From Mactra quadrangularis (Eukaryota > Mollusca > Bivalvia > Venerida > Mactridae), in NCBI GenBank assembly GCA_025267735.1, contig CM046294.1, forward strand, positions 41,167,570-41,231,569: a stretch of DNA of 64,000 nt, given 5' to 3'. Below are positions 47,645 to 60,479 of this stretch, piece by piece. A program made the position numbers and the translations under genes. The notes below the pieces were generated by a model. That model was given only the letters and a program-made list of their open reading frames with translations. It had not been told where the DNA came from and did no database searches. The number at the start of each line of letters is the position of its first letter. Positions within the stretch are counted from its first letter, which is position 1.

Positions 47645-47935
47645 AGGCTGATCCAGGATTTTTTCTGGGGGCCGAACTTTTTCTAGGGGGGGGGGGTCCA
47701 ACCTTTCAAAACACAACCATATTATTCAAATTTAGCAGAAAAATGTTACGTAATGATAACAAAAAACTACACAACCATTAAATCTACGTGAAGCACCGAA
47801 AATTAAACGCTTGATGCTACTTTAGAATGAGTAACAGTCAAGAAATACACTAATAAATATGTACATTTTGAAAATTCTAAGGGGTCCGGACCCCCTGTCC
47901 CTGCGAAATCCGCCTATGCGGTATCATTTCAACAA
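47645..47935. repeat. Dispersed repeat with gatccaggatttt start and aaatccgcctatgc end
   Basis: Starts aaaggctgatccaggattttttctggggg with a poly-G run at about 47685 and ends ggggtccggaccccctgtccctgcgaaatccgcctatgcgg. This design recurs in invertebrate MITE-like repeats. No target duplication was confirmed. Confidence 0.45.
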
Positions 47936-48023
47936 CTACACTTTAACATAGAAAAAAGTTATATTAAGTATGTACACATTAATCATCAATACCGTGTTCC
48001 GTCATCTTCTGAAAGACCTATCC

Positions 48024-48205
48024 GGGTTTCACTCCATGACATTTGGCACAAACTCGTAGTCCTACAGGTTCATCGCTTTGTATCACATTAACTGTTTTGT
48101 CTGCAACAGTTGCATGTAATCTAGTACTGCCGTCGTCATTCTTAATCTTTGTATACATACTGGTCATGTTTCACAGCTAAACTGTCGCCTAAAATGAATT
48201 GTTCA
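48024..48205 (-). pseudogene. Possible frameshifted coding relic in the 4.5 kb element
   Basis: The minus strand can be read, allowing one frameshift near 48157, as a protein-like stretch: GDSLAVKHDQYVY, then TKIKNDDGSTRLHATVAD, then EPVGLRVCAKCHGVKPG and a stop at about 48025. I recognise no family. The CxxC at the end is suggestive only. Confidence 0.25.
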
Positions 48206-50989
48206 GACAATGAAGTCTATGTAGCCAACAAGAATACATACAAGAAACAGTCAACAATGCAGTGTGCTACATGTCAATGCCGGTTGCAGAGGGACCGTAA
48301 ATGGTGGGGGACCTTTTGGGAAGTTTGGGAGGGATATCACCTCACGACATTATGGAAATAATGAATTTTCACATGTCAATGAAATAAATCTGAGGGCTTT
48401 AAAACACACTTAAACGGATGAAATGAGAAATTAAAAATACTTAAGTCTGTTTAATACTCCCCCACATAGTAAGCATAGTCGGAACTGTGGAGTCTTAGGT
48501 TCAGGAGGAAGAAAAATATATGTGAACGATGCAAATTTGAGCACTTTTGAACACAACTAAAGGACAAAATTAATAAATCTAAGCTCGCTTTGTATGTTTA
48601 GGTATTACAAATGTATTTGTTTGTTCGAAAAAGACATTTTTATAAAAATAATCATGATTTTTGTTCATATAAAATGCCGAGAATTTTATCAAAAGATATA
48701 CACAGTAACTTATATAAAATTGTCAAATTAATGTATTGTTCGGAAAAAAAAACCGAACAAATTACTGTGTAGAATAACAATACAATAACCTAATACACGA
48801 CGAGAGGCGCTCAGGATGACTATCATAAACATGTGATATGTTTTACGATTGTCTTAGTAGTTGGTGTAATGGAAAAGATTCTTAACCTTACAAGCATGAT
48901 TAACCAAGACATGGTAGTATCCATCATGCCAAGTTTGTTAAAATGAAAACACTACATCCGGAATTCAAATATTTGGGTTTTCCCTGTTGGTACAAACAAA
49001 CTTTTACTCTCACAATGAAAACATGTGTGAAATTTTTTAAAATTTTATCCATATTTCGTGTTTTTTATCAATAGTGAGTAAAAAATCTTTGTTTGTACCT
49101 ACAGCGCACGGACGGAAAACCCCACAAATTTGAGTTCCGAATTAAGTCTATTACACACATTTCATTTTCAATACTACCCCTGAAATGGATTGTCTCGCTT
49201 TAAATATTTACCCAAACACGTTTTGGGTTTTTGTACGGCATAGGCTATAGTAAGAAAATTCGCCGATTTTATATTAAGAAATTGCCCTACTGAGATTGTT
49301 TATTTTTGTAAAGTGGGTTCATTTAATGTGTTCGTAAATTAGCTTAATTGTTAGTCATCATATTGTTTTCAACGAAAATTGTTGCTATGGTGATTAAAAA
49401 CGCAGTTCCTCCAATCTGCAGAAGAATCAAATTTGTGGATTCCTTAACCAAATTTTAAGGAGTACAAGTATTTAGCATTCAAATTGATCTAAAATAAAAA
49501 CAACGATTGAAACACAGTTTTTATTAATTAAACACAAATCTGTGGACGTACCATTTGGTGAATTTTTTTATATAACTTACAATTCAAAACAATGACAGAC
49601 TAGTCTCATTTTTTTGGGTAAAATAACATGTTGCAGTCTAGGTCACTCTGTAAAAGTTATTTGGGATTTTAACCCCTTTATTACCGTAAAAACATCAAAC
49701 AATCGCGGTTTTCTTCAAAATTACCAAATTCGAGCGTCACCATAGTGAAGTAATAATGCACTCGACTGTCCTTGCTATGAAAAATGCTGATGACTCCCAT
49801 CAGTAAATAAAATGACAGAGTACACAGAAACCGAAGTTAGGCCTCGTACGCTAGTTACCATGGACATATAATTGGCTACAGTCTAAAATATACTTTCGAG
49901 GTATTTGCAATATAGACCAGATGCATAGATATCGGTAAAGACGAAGCATACACGTGCATTATCATTGATTTTCACGCATAATAAGGTCATTTGCTTCAAT
50001 TAACTCTTTACATCCATTTTACTCCTAACTTGGACAGTCCTACTTTGTCATTTTGTGTCTTTAATATAACATGTCGTCTACACACGAAGCACTGTTTGGG
50101 TTGAAAAATAATACTTAATTAAATAACCAGTATAATATGAGACTTAAAACTACAAACAATGACGCATTGCAATTCTTCAATGACTTCAGAATTATGTGTC
50201 CGATTGTCTTCCGTAGATTGTAAAATTGACAGCGAAAGTCGCGAAAACCGGTCATAACTAGTTTTTGTTAATATTAAAAAAAATAGAACCCATAAAAGTG
50301 ACAATTCATAAAATAATATCTTTTTTGGAAATATTAAATACAAATGAATAGCTTACCTGCTTGTACCATTTCTACATCCATGTTGTTTTTATCAATTTTT
50401 ATCGACCGCGCGTGCGGATGTTTATGCGTGACGTCATATATTTTAAGCAAAATCTACGGTATGGTGTAGCGGAAGGAACGTTTTTGTAGGCATAAAAACT
50501 GAAAATTTTAAACTTAATTTACAAGCTTATTACATAAAATTTTTTGAGGACTTTTTGTACGTGGTTTAGGATATTGTTGTCTGGCAATACATCGCAGACA
50601 AGTTTCTGTCGAATTTGTTTGACCTAAAATTTTATTTTGACTGGACTATACCGATTGTTTCTCATAAGGGGCACTGTTCAGAATTGAAACACATGGTAAA
50701 AACTGTTACGGAATTTGTAGACACCATGCATTAAACATTTGTAAGACTGCATTTACAAAAAAAAAAAATTCTATGAAAATGATATGAACTATATATTGTT
50801 GAACAATTAACACATTGGTATAGTTTTCTCATCAAGGAGGGGTCATTCTCTAATGCTTAAATTGATTCGTTGGCCAAGTTTTAATAGGTATTTTAAAGTT
50901 AACAAATATTTGTATAAATTTACAGGTATTCTAAAAACATTAATTAGAACTGTTACATAAATTGATATAACTCATTCTGCACTATGCAA

Positions 50990-51830
50990 GCCAAGTTTGG
51001 TGATACGTTCAAGGAAATTCTCTAGAACAAGTTCATTTACAATTCTGTGAAAGGTTACTCGGGATAAAAATAATACTCCAAATGATTTTAATCACAGTGA
51101 GTTTGGGAGGTTGAATTTTCAAACAATTCGCTATTTTAACATTATAGTAAACTATTTGGTAAAAGTATTGCAAACTGATATAAATTAAAATAACAGAAAA
51201 GTACATAAAATGTTAAATTGGATAGAGATTTGTACCATAATAAACCCAACTGGTGTTCTTTGTTGACTTCATATGTGTCCTACCTTGGTTTTTATGATGC
51301 ATTACTTTTCAAGATATTGGTAATGTTGATATATTTTAAGCAATGTTTAACATAGACTAAATGATAATTTAATGCAAAGTTTGAACATAGGTTAGCTTAT
51401 TCACGTAGAATATTATTTTACAAGAATATATCAAATTTTAGGTTCAGTCATATTCAAAAACATTTAAACATTTTTTAAACATTTTAAAGATTTGGATAAT
51501 TTATGACTATAGACTTAAACTGTGTTCTCATAGATTACATATTGAAACCGGCAGATGGAACAAACCAAGATCAACACCTACATGTCTGTATAAATTGTCA
51601 TATATTAGGAGACGAGTTTCATGTCATTATAGAATGAAAATTATATGCAGAATTAAGATATATTAAAATCCCTACATATTTTCGTTATTGATCCTAGCAT
51701 GTTTAAATTGATTGAACTTATTTTTACAGAAATTAAAGCTTTAACAATTCAGCTTGGTACTTATTGTTACCAATTTTCCCTAATCATGGTGAAATTATTA
51801 AGAAATCCCACCGCTGTGTTACCAATATTC
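50990..51830 (+). pseudogene. Degraded LINE C-terminal region
   Basis: Scattered frames on the plus strand match the C-terminal part of a LINE polyprotein common in molluscs: LEQVHLQFCERLLGIK at about 51025, then SEFGRLNFQTIRYFNIIVNYL, NWIEIC, SHRLHIETGRWNKPR at about 51525, and C..C spacing with DEFHVII at about 51615. Stops and frameshifts separate the blocks. It lies just outside the right end of the 4.5 kb element. Confidence 0.55.
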
Positions 51831-52936
51831 TACAATCATACTTGAGGTTTTTATATGTCCGATGCCATCATTATATACATTAATTGATGTTCATTTTTCT
51901 ACTACAAATTTATTTCACTCACATAAATCCAGTTATAATGATAAACTACAAGAATAAAAGTCATAACCAAAGACAAGAAAAATACCAACCAGAGCTAGGG
52001 AGAACCCAGATAATAAGTATCCTTCTGTATATATACCCTATTGACCTTAACAATTTAGGTATTGTGACCGTAAAATACGCGGTATGAAGCTTAACTTTGG
52101 AGGTTCATATCCAATGTCTAACCGTAAAAATGAGATTAGTGAGTCATACATTCTACCACGAATTTTAAGGTAGAATAGGTACTTAAACTTCCTTAGCTAA
52201 AATATAAATTTGTAACATTATATACAAAAAGCTTTCGAATTGGAAAATATAAGCTTAAGATGCTTTAAAATTATCCTTCTGCTTTACAGCTAACAGATGT
52301 CTTGAGTATCATATGAATGTATGATACTAAATGTCTATAACTTAACTCACTATTATATCAAGTTTGATATACTGCAATACTATTGTATGGTTATTTTATA
52401 TTGAACTGACATGTCAATGTACAAGTATTTTTCGCTTTGGTCGAAGACTTGCCTGTGTTTATATGAACAAACTTGTAAGTTAGGATGAATTTATAGAAAT
52501 TAAACCGATAAGCATGCCCAGGAAAATTGGTAAAATAAGTCATACATACCATAACATAACATATTCTTTATTTGGCATCAAATATACTATTTATAGCCAA
52601 CAGAAAAATAATATACAAATACATAGTACCCGAACAAAACCTTTAAATAGTAATGATATACAGCGTAAAATCTAAATTAGAAAATCATATTCTGCATAAT
52701 TTCATTTCAGTAAAAGCAAAAACAAAACAACAAGAGTCTCTTTAGTCTTATTATATCTTTTTTTATTATTTCTTTATTCAACAGACCACCAGTGCACAAT
52801 AACCATCGTCTTCAAACGTTCTAATACGTAAACACTTTAATACTGTCAAACCGAAAAAATCAGTGCTTTCAGTGCTTTGATTAAGAGTTCTTAACAGTAC
52901 TATGAAGGTATCGATGCAAAATTTATTGATAACATC

Positions 52937-53083
52937 AATAATATTAAAGACATGAGTCTCAGATATCATTTAATATCAATATTGCAATCATACCGTTAGA
53001 ATTGAGCAACAATAATATTAAAGACATGAGTCTCAGATATCATTTAATATCAATATTGCAATCATACCGTTAGAATTGAGCAA
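52937..53083. repeat. Perfect 74-bp tandem duplication
   Basis: The unit starting aataatattaaagacatgag occurs at 52937 and again at 53011, with identical bases through attgagcaa. Identity of the two copies implies a recent duplication or an assembly artefact. Confidence 0.9.
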
Positions 53084-56000
53084 AAAATCAAGTTTAATCA
53101 CCAAAAAGTAGTTCTTACTTGAAAATAGCGGTTGCTATGGAAACGGTTTTTACATACATAAATAGTACCTCTGTCATAAAAATAATTTTGAATATGATAG
53201 AGTAGACCTTCCTGAAATATTTTGTAAAAAATAAATGTATTATTTCTCGAAAATAAGGTTTGGAAATTAAAAGATATGCATGTAATTAAAAAAATCGATA
53301 TTTTTCTGCATTTTTTTGTGTTTTTCGGTTAATTTCATGAATTGATCTGTAATTTAGCGGATAGTTTTACACATATTTCTAAAGGTCAGTGTCTCAGCTT
53401 TGATTTGCCACTAATTATGTTATTCTAGCTTAATGCTTGTTCAAGTTATTAAGGATTTTACAATCACCGACAATTTCGACAAAAAACAAGGGGTTGGCAT
53501 GGAAACTGTGACATTTCAGGTAGTGCGCAAGAGTTCATTTTTGAGAACAACGCGGATTCTGATTCAGTGGACCCTAAGGAACAATTTAGCATAGGTGGCA
53601 AAATATCTAGAGGGGGTGGACCCCTCTGGCCTCCGTATTAATGGTTATTTACTTTTTATTAAGCTTACACAAATGTTCTTATTAGAATATGTCGTGTTCT
53701 TGGCCTTGAGTGTTAAAACATTATGTATTAAATCGACTTTTCCACTCAGAATTTTAAAAAGCGATGCACACTAATCATTCAATTGTTAAAACTTTAATGT
53801 CATTTTGATATTAAACTTTTAACTCAAAATGTGAGTAAGCACATTTATATGATGACATGCCTTAATAATTTGTTTAAACTAATTAAAATATTTAGTTCTT
53901 GTTCCTTTTCACCCATAATTAATTTTAAGAAAATGTTGATACACACAATATTCATATCAATGACTTGCACAACCATAATTATATGACCTGCTCCATAACA
54001 ATTAATATTTTATGATAAAACATTCCACAATTAAAAAAAGTTCAATTGGTTTAAATATTTTTGATGACTTTACAATTTACAGTTTACATTAGCATTTTTT
54101 TCTTCAAAAAATAAATTTTAAATGATGAAGTAGTATCTTTAAATTAGAAATCACCTGTTTCTCCAGTAATTCATTCATGAAGTAGACACGTCTATTATGC
54201 AATGCACATTAAAACACGTGACCAATAATATGACATATACATAAAAAAGAAAACTCAAGCAGTCCCATATCATTTCAGTTTTAATAAATTCTTTATTAAA
54301 CTTTCAACGCAATTATTTACTGTACTTATATGTTTACCTTTATTCTTATAAAAATATCCGAATAATAGCTTTATTTAATCCTAGATTCGTACAAACGTAT
54401 ACGACCAACAATAGATCACAGATAAAAATAAAGTAAATTTTCTATGCTTAGGGCTCTACGTCTTAAAATAAATACTGATACAATATGAACGTTTACAACT
54501 AAATCTTCCGGGTCTAAATCTGTGTACATTTTTTACAATACTTAATTTTGTACTGCACACAAGTTTTGAATATTCCTTTGTCAATATTCATTCATCCTTT
54601 TGTAATCAATAATTTTTAGGAAATATGATATTTTAACTGTTAACAGGAGATCAAGCATGTGCTTAAAATAAACATGAAAACAATAACTGTATGCATAGCT
54701 ATTTATGTTAGATCAAATTAGGTCTTAAATTTACATCTTGAGATTTACGTTATTCTACTTGCTCAGTTGTAACAAGTTGATTTAACTCGGTTGTGATTAA
54801 GGCGAAGCTGGCTATCTAATGAGTACCAGCTAAATGTCGTAACAATTCAACCGTGCATGCTGAAAGTACTTTAAATTCTGTATTACAAACCCTAACATAT
54901 ACTCGAGTATATTAAACAAAAACTACATAGCAAAAATACGTCCAGACAAGTTATAAAGATGTGCATTTGACTATTCATTATACTGTTAAATTTGTATTTC
55001 CTTATAAGAATGTTCGTATTTAGCATTATATCTTCAATCAGAAATGTTAACTCCTCCCCCCCCCAAGAAAAAATATACAGCTAGTTGATTGTAAAATTAG
55101 TGTTAACGGTTGTAGGAAGTGTTAAACTAATCCAGGCCCGGAAAATAACAAATTAGAGATATTATAAAATAAAACACTTAAGTATAGCAGCAATAATATT
55201 TAAACAACAATTTAATGTGTATTTACGTCTTGAAACAATAAGTGAGTAAGGTAAGTAATTAGTTGTATCAAATGACAAATCTATATGATATTATGTGATC
55301 TATAGCGTAAATTATGGTTTTATAATACCAGTACTTGTATCTTTGACAGTACACTTTTAGTTCAAACAAAAAATCATGACTAAGTAATAAAAGTTTTTAC
55401 GTATAACAGTCACTGTCATTAATGGTACGCATAAACCAATTTCATACGGTACACATTAAACAAAAAAAATATTAGACTAAACTATACAATCAATAGAAAT
55501 TTAGTTTGATTGATAGAAGCGCTTTAAGACAAACATTAAACTTGATATGCTAAACGGTGTACCCTGGTTAAAAAAACAGGTACAAATGTATCTGTTTGAA
55601 TGCACAATTTGCGACCCTGATTTGGACAAGTTAGAGACAAAATGTGCTTCATTCGAACAACAACATTTTCCCGGTTTTATACGCCTGATAATATGGCCGT
55701 GCTAGCATGACAAAAAACCTCGAAAGCACACACAGATGTGTTTTTAGTTATTCCTAACAATCCGACGCCTATAACTTAATAAAAACCGATGATATGTACA
55801 TAACCCGGTCCTTTGGATCGACATTAAAACGATGTTAAGTGATTAGCCGATTATAAATTTGGATATGCAGTTTTAACAACATTTTGTTTTCCTACATTTA
55901 ACAGAGGGTACCATTTGTGTTTATTGTTTTAGATATCTGTATATTATGATATGGCAATAATATTAGCTTACACATACACATGTTTTTCCACATATCGGTA

Positions 56001-57150
56001 ATAATATCATATTTCAATCATCCTTCATTCTTATATTAGTTCTTGTTTAAAAGAGTTTCGTTAAACATCGACATAATTTGTTTACATTGATAAGGCTGAT
56101 TTTATCCGTGTGTGTTTCGTATAATACACTTACAACCTTCAAAATAAATTTGCCCCCCCCCCATTCAAATAAATATTGCATTTACGTAGGCATATTTTAA
56201 ATGCAGATATCATATTACTATCCTCTTTCAAAAGAAATAAGTTTTACATTCAAGTGTAAATCTGCTTTATCTTCTCATTTTAGTGTTAGACAATATTTAG
56301 ACGTAAACATTTTTGTTCATCCTTTAAATTAAATCAATATATTTATACTCGTTTTATTCAACAGTTTTCATAGCTCATACTTAAATATCAATAACCTGAC
56401 AATGTTCCTTGTTTGATAAAAGAAAATTAACATATACATCATTCATGACTTTTTGAACTGCCTCCAAAATAATGTTTTCTGATTTTACGATAATAATGTT
56501 TGAACTTTCTCTCACGCGCGCGAAAAAAAATCAGAATTATGTAATCTGGTACATGCTAGTGTGTATTTAATGCTGCAATCCAGCCATATCCAGTAATATT
56601 GCACTGTTATTCGTCCTCTTCCAGGAACGCTTAGGAAATATTGGCGCAAACTTTTAACGTAGTACTAAGCACAAACCACTTAAGTAGCTGACAACGTCCT
56701 GTCTTGATACAGTGGTAGGCAAGAGAATAATCATAGACACTGTCTACTGAATTGTGAAAACCGAATCCAAAAATGTAGAACTTTACCTTTTCAACTGAAT
56801 AATCCGCAGTTAAACCGACAAATATGTAGATGTCGAACAATTTTACATTTTGAAACAGTATTTTTAAATTGTACGTTGATAGTTAAAATAAAATGAACAA
56901 CATTTACCGTACACTCTAATTCATGTTAATAAGAAGCATTGTAATCAAATAGATGAAATTTTTGTATACAATTAATGATAAACACACTTTATCTTCCGGT
57001 ATACAACTGCCATTTACGCATTTCTTTAGCGACGAAGGAGTATTAACTTTCTGATGTACAAACGCTAATGTCTATGATTGAATGTGATTAGACCAATTCA
57101 AGTGACCTAGTGGTTCTATGTTTAGTATAGTTCATTTAAGATTGGAGAAT
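53084..57150. other. Intergenic, nothing recognised
   Basis: AT-rich sequence with homopolymer runs (for example poly-C at about 55060 and 56153). A short gagggggtggacccctc stretch at about 53612 resembles the repeat at 47645-47935. The open frame at 56631-56840 shows no motif. Confidence 0.4.
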
Positions 57151-57209
57151 CGCGACCGTGGCGTAGTGGTTAGCATGTCTGACTTCTAATCCTGAGATCG
57201 CGGGTGCAA
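57151..57209 (+). repeat. SINE family C, head fragment only
   Basis: gcgaccgtggcgtagtggttagcatgtctgacttctaatcctgagatcgcgggtgcaa matches the heads at 13887 and 62146 and stops within the B box. An internal promoter fragment without the body is unusual for a SINE, which normally loses its 5' end. Confidence 0.65.
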
Positions 57210-57790
57210 TGTAAAAAGACGTGGTAGACGTAGATTCGGACTTTAGGTACACATGTGCAAGGGCATTTGAATTTTTACTAAATGAAGTATCTGTGTTTCC
57301 GCTGAATAAAAACAGAATTTTGTCGTTCATTGATCTAGTTGTTTTATCATATCACTAGGCCATGCTAAATTGGAATTCTGTTCAGCATCAACTCAAATTT
57401 GATAATTCTAGGTATCTATTCACAAAAAAACCCACACAACTAAACGACTAAAAATGCATTATGTATACAATATTTTTTAATGAAAAATCATCCTCATATT
57501 GTCTGAATTTAATTTTAAAAAAATGACTAGTGTTTTGTTTTTCACATATAACATATATTGTTTTAATGACGCAGTAAATTATGATAAATTGCTTACGATG
57601 AACACATTTTTCCGATTTCAATTGTCGTATCAAATCCCGGTACATGTACATCGGAATTATTTTAAAAAAAAACACTTTACAAACAATTTCGTGTTCTATT
57701 TCGATTGACTCTAAAACCTACGCGGACGCATAACAAAATTCTGATATGACTTGGCCTTCATTATCGACTTTATCATAGCGCCATAACAAG

Positions 57791-57977
57791 TTGATCATAT
57801 GTTCTACGGATTTTTCTGGGGGGAAAATGGGGCGAGCGAGCGAAGAAAAAAAAGAAAGTCTTTATTCACTTGCTTTATATAGCGGTTTGACCAAATTGTA
57901 TGAGCGCGGAGATAAAACTATTTGTAAAAAAACCTTCAAAATTAAGGTGCGAGCGAATCCATGAAACATATGATCAA
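57791..57977. repeat. Small inverted-repeat element (MITE-like)
   Basis: ttgatcatatgtt (57791-57803) pairs perfectly with aacatatgatcaa (57965-57977). The interior is GC-richer (gggcgagcgagcgaag, gtgcgagcgaatcc). No target duplication was established. Confidence 0.55.
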
Positions 57978-58869
57978 TTTGTTCTGGCCTAGGGTCTACT
58001 TGTGACGAATACAACCTTATATGACGTCATAGAAAGGGAAATTTTCAACACTATCTTAAAATTCGTCTGACAGGCGTGTGTTTTTTTTCAATATAAACTA
58101 TCACCCTCCAGAAAGCTTCACGCCTTCCATCGTTTACGAATGTAATGGTTTGCCGGTCATTTTATCTTTTTCAAACTTCAAAAATATGTGGTTTCTGTAT
58201 TCAATGATTAATGCATTAATACTCATTCTGGGACATATTGCTGTGCATGCCTGTCAACAGTTAGCTGTTTTGTTAATGGAAATAGGCAAAAACCAACCTT
58301 AATTTTTTTCTCTTAAATACACAGACAATCTTAAATTCTATGGAATGTTAAGTGTATAACATTGACTTCTTTCATTTTCTTTTAATATCCATATATTCAA
58401 CTTACTTTTAAGGCAGCAATAAATCAACCTTAACTTTTTCCTAAAGGATCCATGATATACAAGGAACACAGTTTCTTGCGTATATTTATATATTGTTGGT
58501 TTTCAGGTTCATTGATAATATTGGTGTCTGGGTACTCCAAAAAACAATCTAAATTTATCACTTCGAAGGTTTTAATACACTTATATAGACCCTGGTTTGA
58601 GCTATCATTTAGTGTCTATTCTATATGATTTGAAACATAAAAATCTTTCTTAATCCATTCTTTCAGTTGAAACCTCACTCATAAGAGTGGTTTGCATTGT
58701 CTTGTGTGTGAAGTTATACACAGAAATAAATCCTCATAACAATAATAGAGAGAGAAAGTAACAGTGTAATATACTTTGATGTATTTATATTGCAAATCAA
58801 ACCTGCAGCATAAAAACTATACATGTGCATTACAACAAATATAATAATTCAAATGGTAAATTGTTTCTT

Positions 58870-60426
58870 GTACTATATGCTTGGAACAGCAGCATATTGT
58901 TGAAATTTGCTACGTCTTCGCATCACCTGAAAATACAACAAGGGTAGTTTTAATGCTTGAGAAAAGGGATACCAACAACTGTGGATCTAAGTATAGAATT
59001 TAGGAAATGCAAAACAAATTGCTTTGTATTCATTTGTTTATAAAAACATCATACTAAACTGAACAAAGTCTTCAAAATTCTTTATCAAAGTCATAATTTA
59101 GTAAAGAATAACATACATACATACATACATACATACATACATACATACATACATACATACATACATACATACATACATACATACATACATACATACATAC
59201 ATACATACATACATACATACATACATACATACATACATACATACATACATACATACATACATACATCTTTATTGGCAAATAACGGCATTTACTTATGCCT
59301 TTGGCCATTTACAATTCTCATGGCAAAGACCACATTTTCAAAAATATATATCAAATACAATATTCAATATCATGAAACAGAAAAATACAATATATATATT
59401 ATAAACAGTAATTAAGTGTTAATACAACGATTCCCAAAAGATAGAGCTTCTTTTATAAATTTTGCTATACTTATAATGTTATTTTTTTCTTAGATTTCAT
59501 AAGATAAATAAATTTGTCAACAGTAGGCCAGGAACAGTTACGAAATAACAATAACAACAATAGATATACTTAGAATGTTTTGAGCTTGAAACACCACAAC
59601 AAGGATGAAACAATCAAACATTTTATGCATTAAATGCTTTCAATGGTGAATATTAAAAAAAAAACCATAAATATACAACAACATACTGCGTTTTTTTTTG
59701 TGCCACAAATCCATTTTATATAAAACAGCTAGCCAGTAATGTAAAAAACAATAATTACCCCCAATGTACTACCAGCAAACAATAGTAACACATGATGATA
59801 TAATCATGATTTAATATCGTTTCATCAAGTGATTCCAACATACATATACATGTCATGTATTCTTAAATTTCTTCATTCTCCATTACACTGTGATTCACAG
59901 GCATCAGTCTGAAATATAACAACATAAGACGTTTTTTAGGAAAATTATTAGAATAATACATGTATATAATGACATTCCAAGCAGCATATTTTCAGTGAAT
60001 GATAAAACAGTTTTACATCACATGGTCTTCATGCAGATGGTTATTTTCTGATTGGTAGCCAAGTACGAATCGGTAAGGGTATGAATGTCCTGACTCAGAG
60101 TTTGGGGAAATTATTCACTGTTATACTCACACCCTTTGCTTTGACTTATATGCAATGACATCACTACACTTTTTTATTCACAAAGACGATGCATCATGAC
60201 GGCGATTCAGTTGAAATTTATAAAAAACACATGAAAATTTGCATACACGGTAAATATCTACCATGAATACTGCACAAAATGACACTTACCTTCAACATGG
60301 ATTAACTGATTAAGTCCAGCATTACAGATAAATACTGCAGTAAACTTTCGTTGTCAACAAGACTCTGAATTCAAGACGATGCAATAAATCACGTCGGGAT
60401 TTCGTCATTCTTTGGTGATGTAATCT
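58870..60426 (-). other. Weak minus-strand exon-like signals
   Basis: Three candidate exons: 60426-60297 (acceptor cttttctgtag, donor gtaagtg after ATGTTGAAG), about 59910 (acceptor ttatatttcag, reading TDACESQCNGE and stop), and about 58926 (acceptor tgtattttcag, reading VMRRRSKFQQYAAVPS and stop). All three frames of the first exon contain stops, so it could only be untranslated or noncoding. No domain is recognised. These may be a noncoding transcript, distant 5' exons or chance. Confidence 0.2.
59111..59266. repeat. (ATAC)n microsatellite, about 39 units
   Basis: An uninterrupted acat repeat. On the minus strand it directly follows tggccaaaggcataagtaaatgccgttatttgccaataaag, a polyadenylation-like end. 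The array is therefore probably the expanded tail of a reverse-oriented retrotransposon 3' end at about 59267-59310. Confidence 0.9.
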
Positions 60427-60479
60427 ACAGAAAAGTAGTATCGGTTACTTCCCCTTCGAAAATCATCCTAAATCATTCA

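Larger units (their letters stand above)
46166..50651. mobile_element. 4.5 kb TIR element with TAC target duplication
   Basis: The element spans 46169-50648 (4,480 bp). It starts TAGTCCAGTCAAA (46169-46181) and ends with the exact complement TTTGACTGGACTA (50636-50648), flanked by tac on both sides (46166-46168, 50649-50651). Inversion continues imperfectly inward (aacctaaaacaaattgcaacagaaaac against the complement of the right end, aggtcaaacaaattcgacagaaac). The TAGTCC start and TAY-type 3-bp flanks resemble the element at 25132-29567, of almost equal length. No intact transposase is visible. Confidence 0.75.

Noticed and set aside
52937..53083. CRISPR-like array
   Set aside because: Only two adjacent identical 74-bp units without spacers, in a eukaryotic genome.
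59072..59308. Minus-strand open frames made of repeated MYVC residues
   Set aside because: Translation of the (ATAC)n microsatellite, not a protein.
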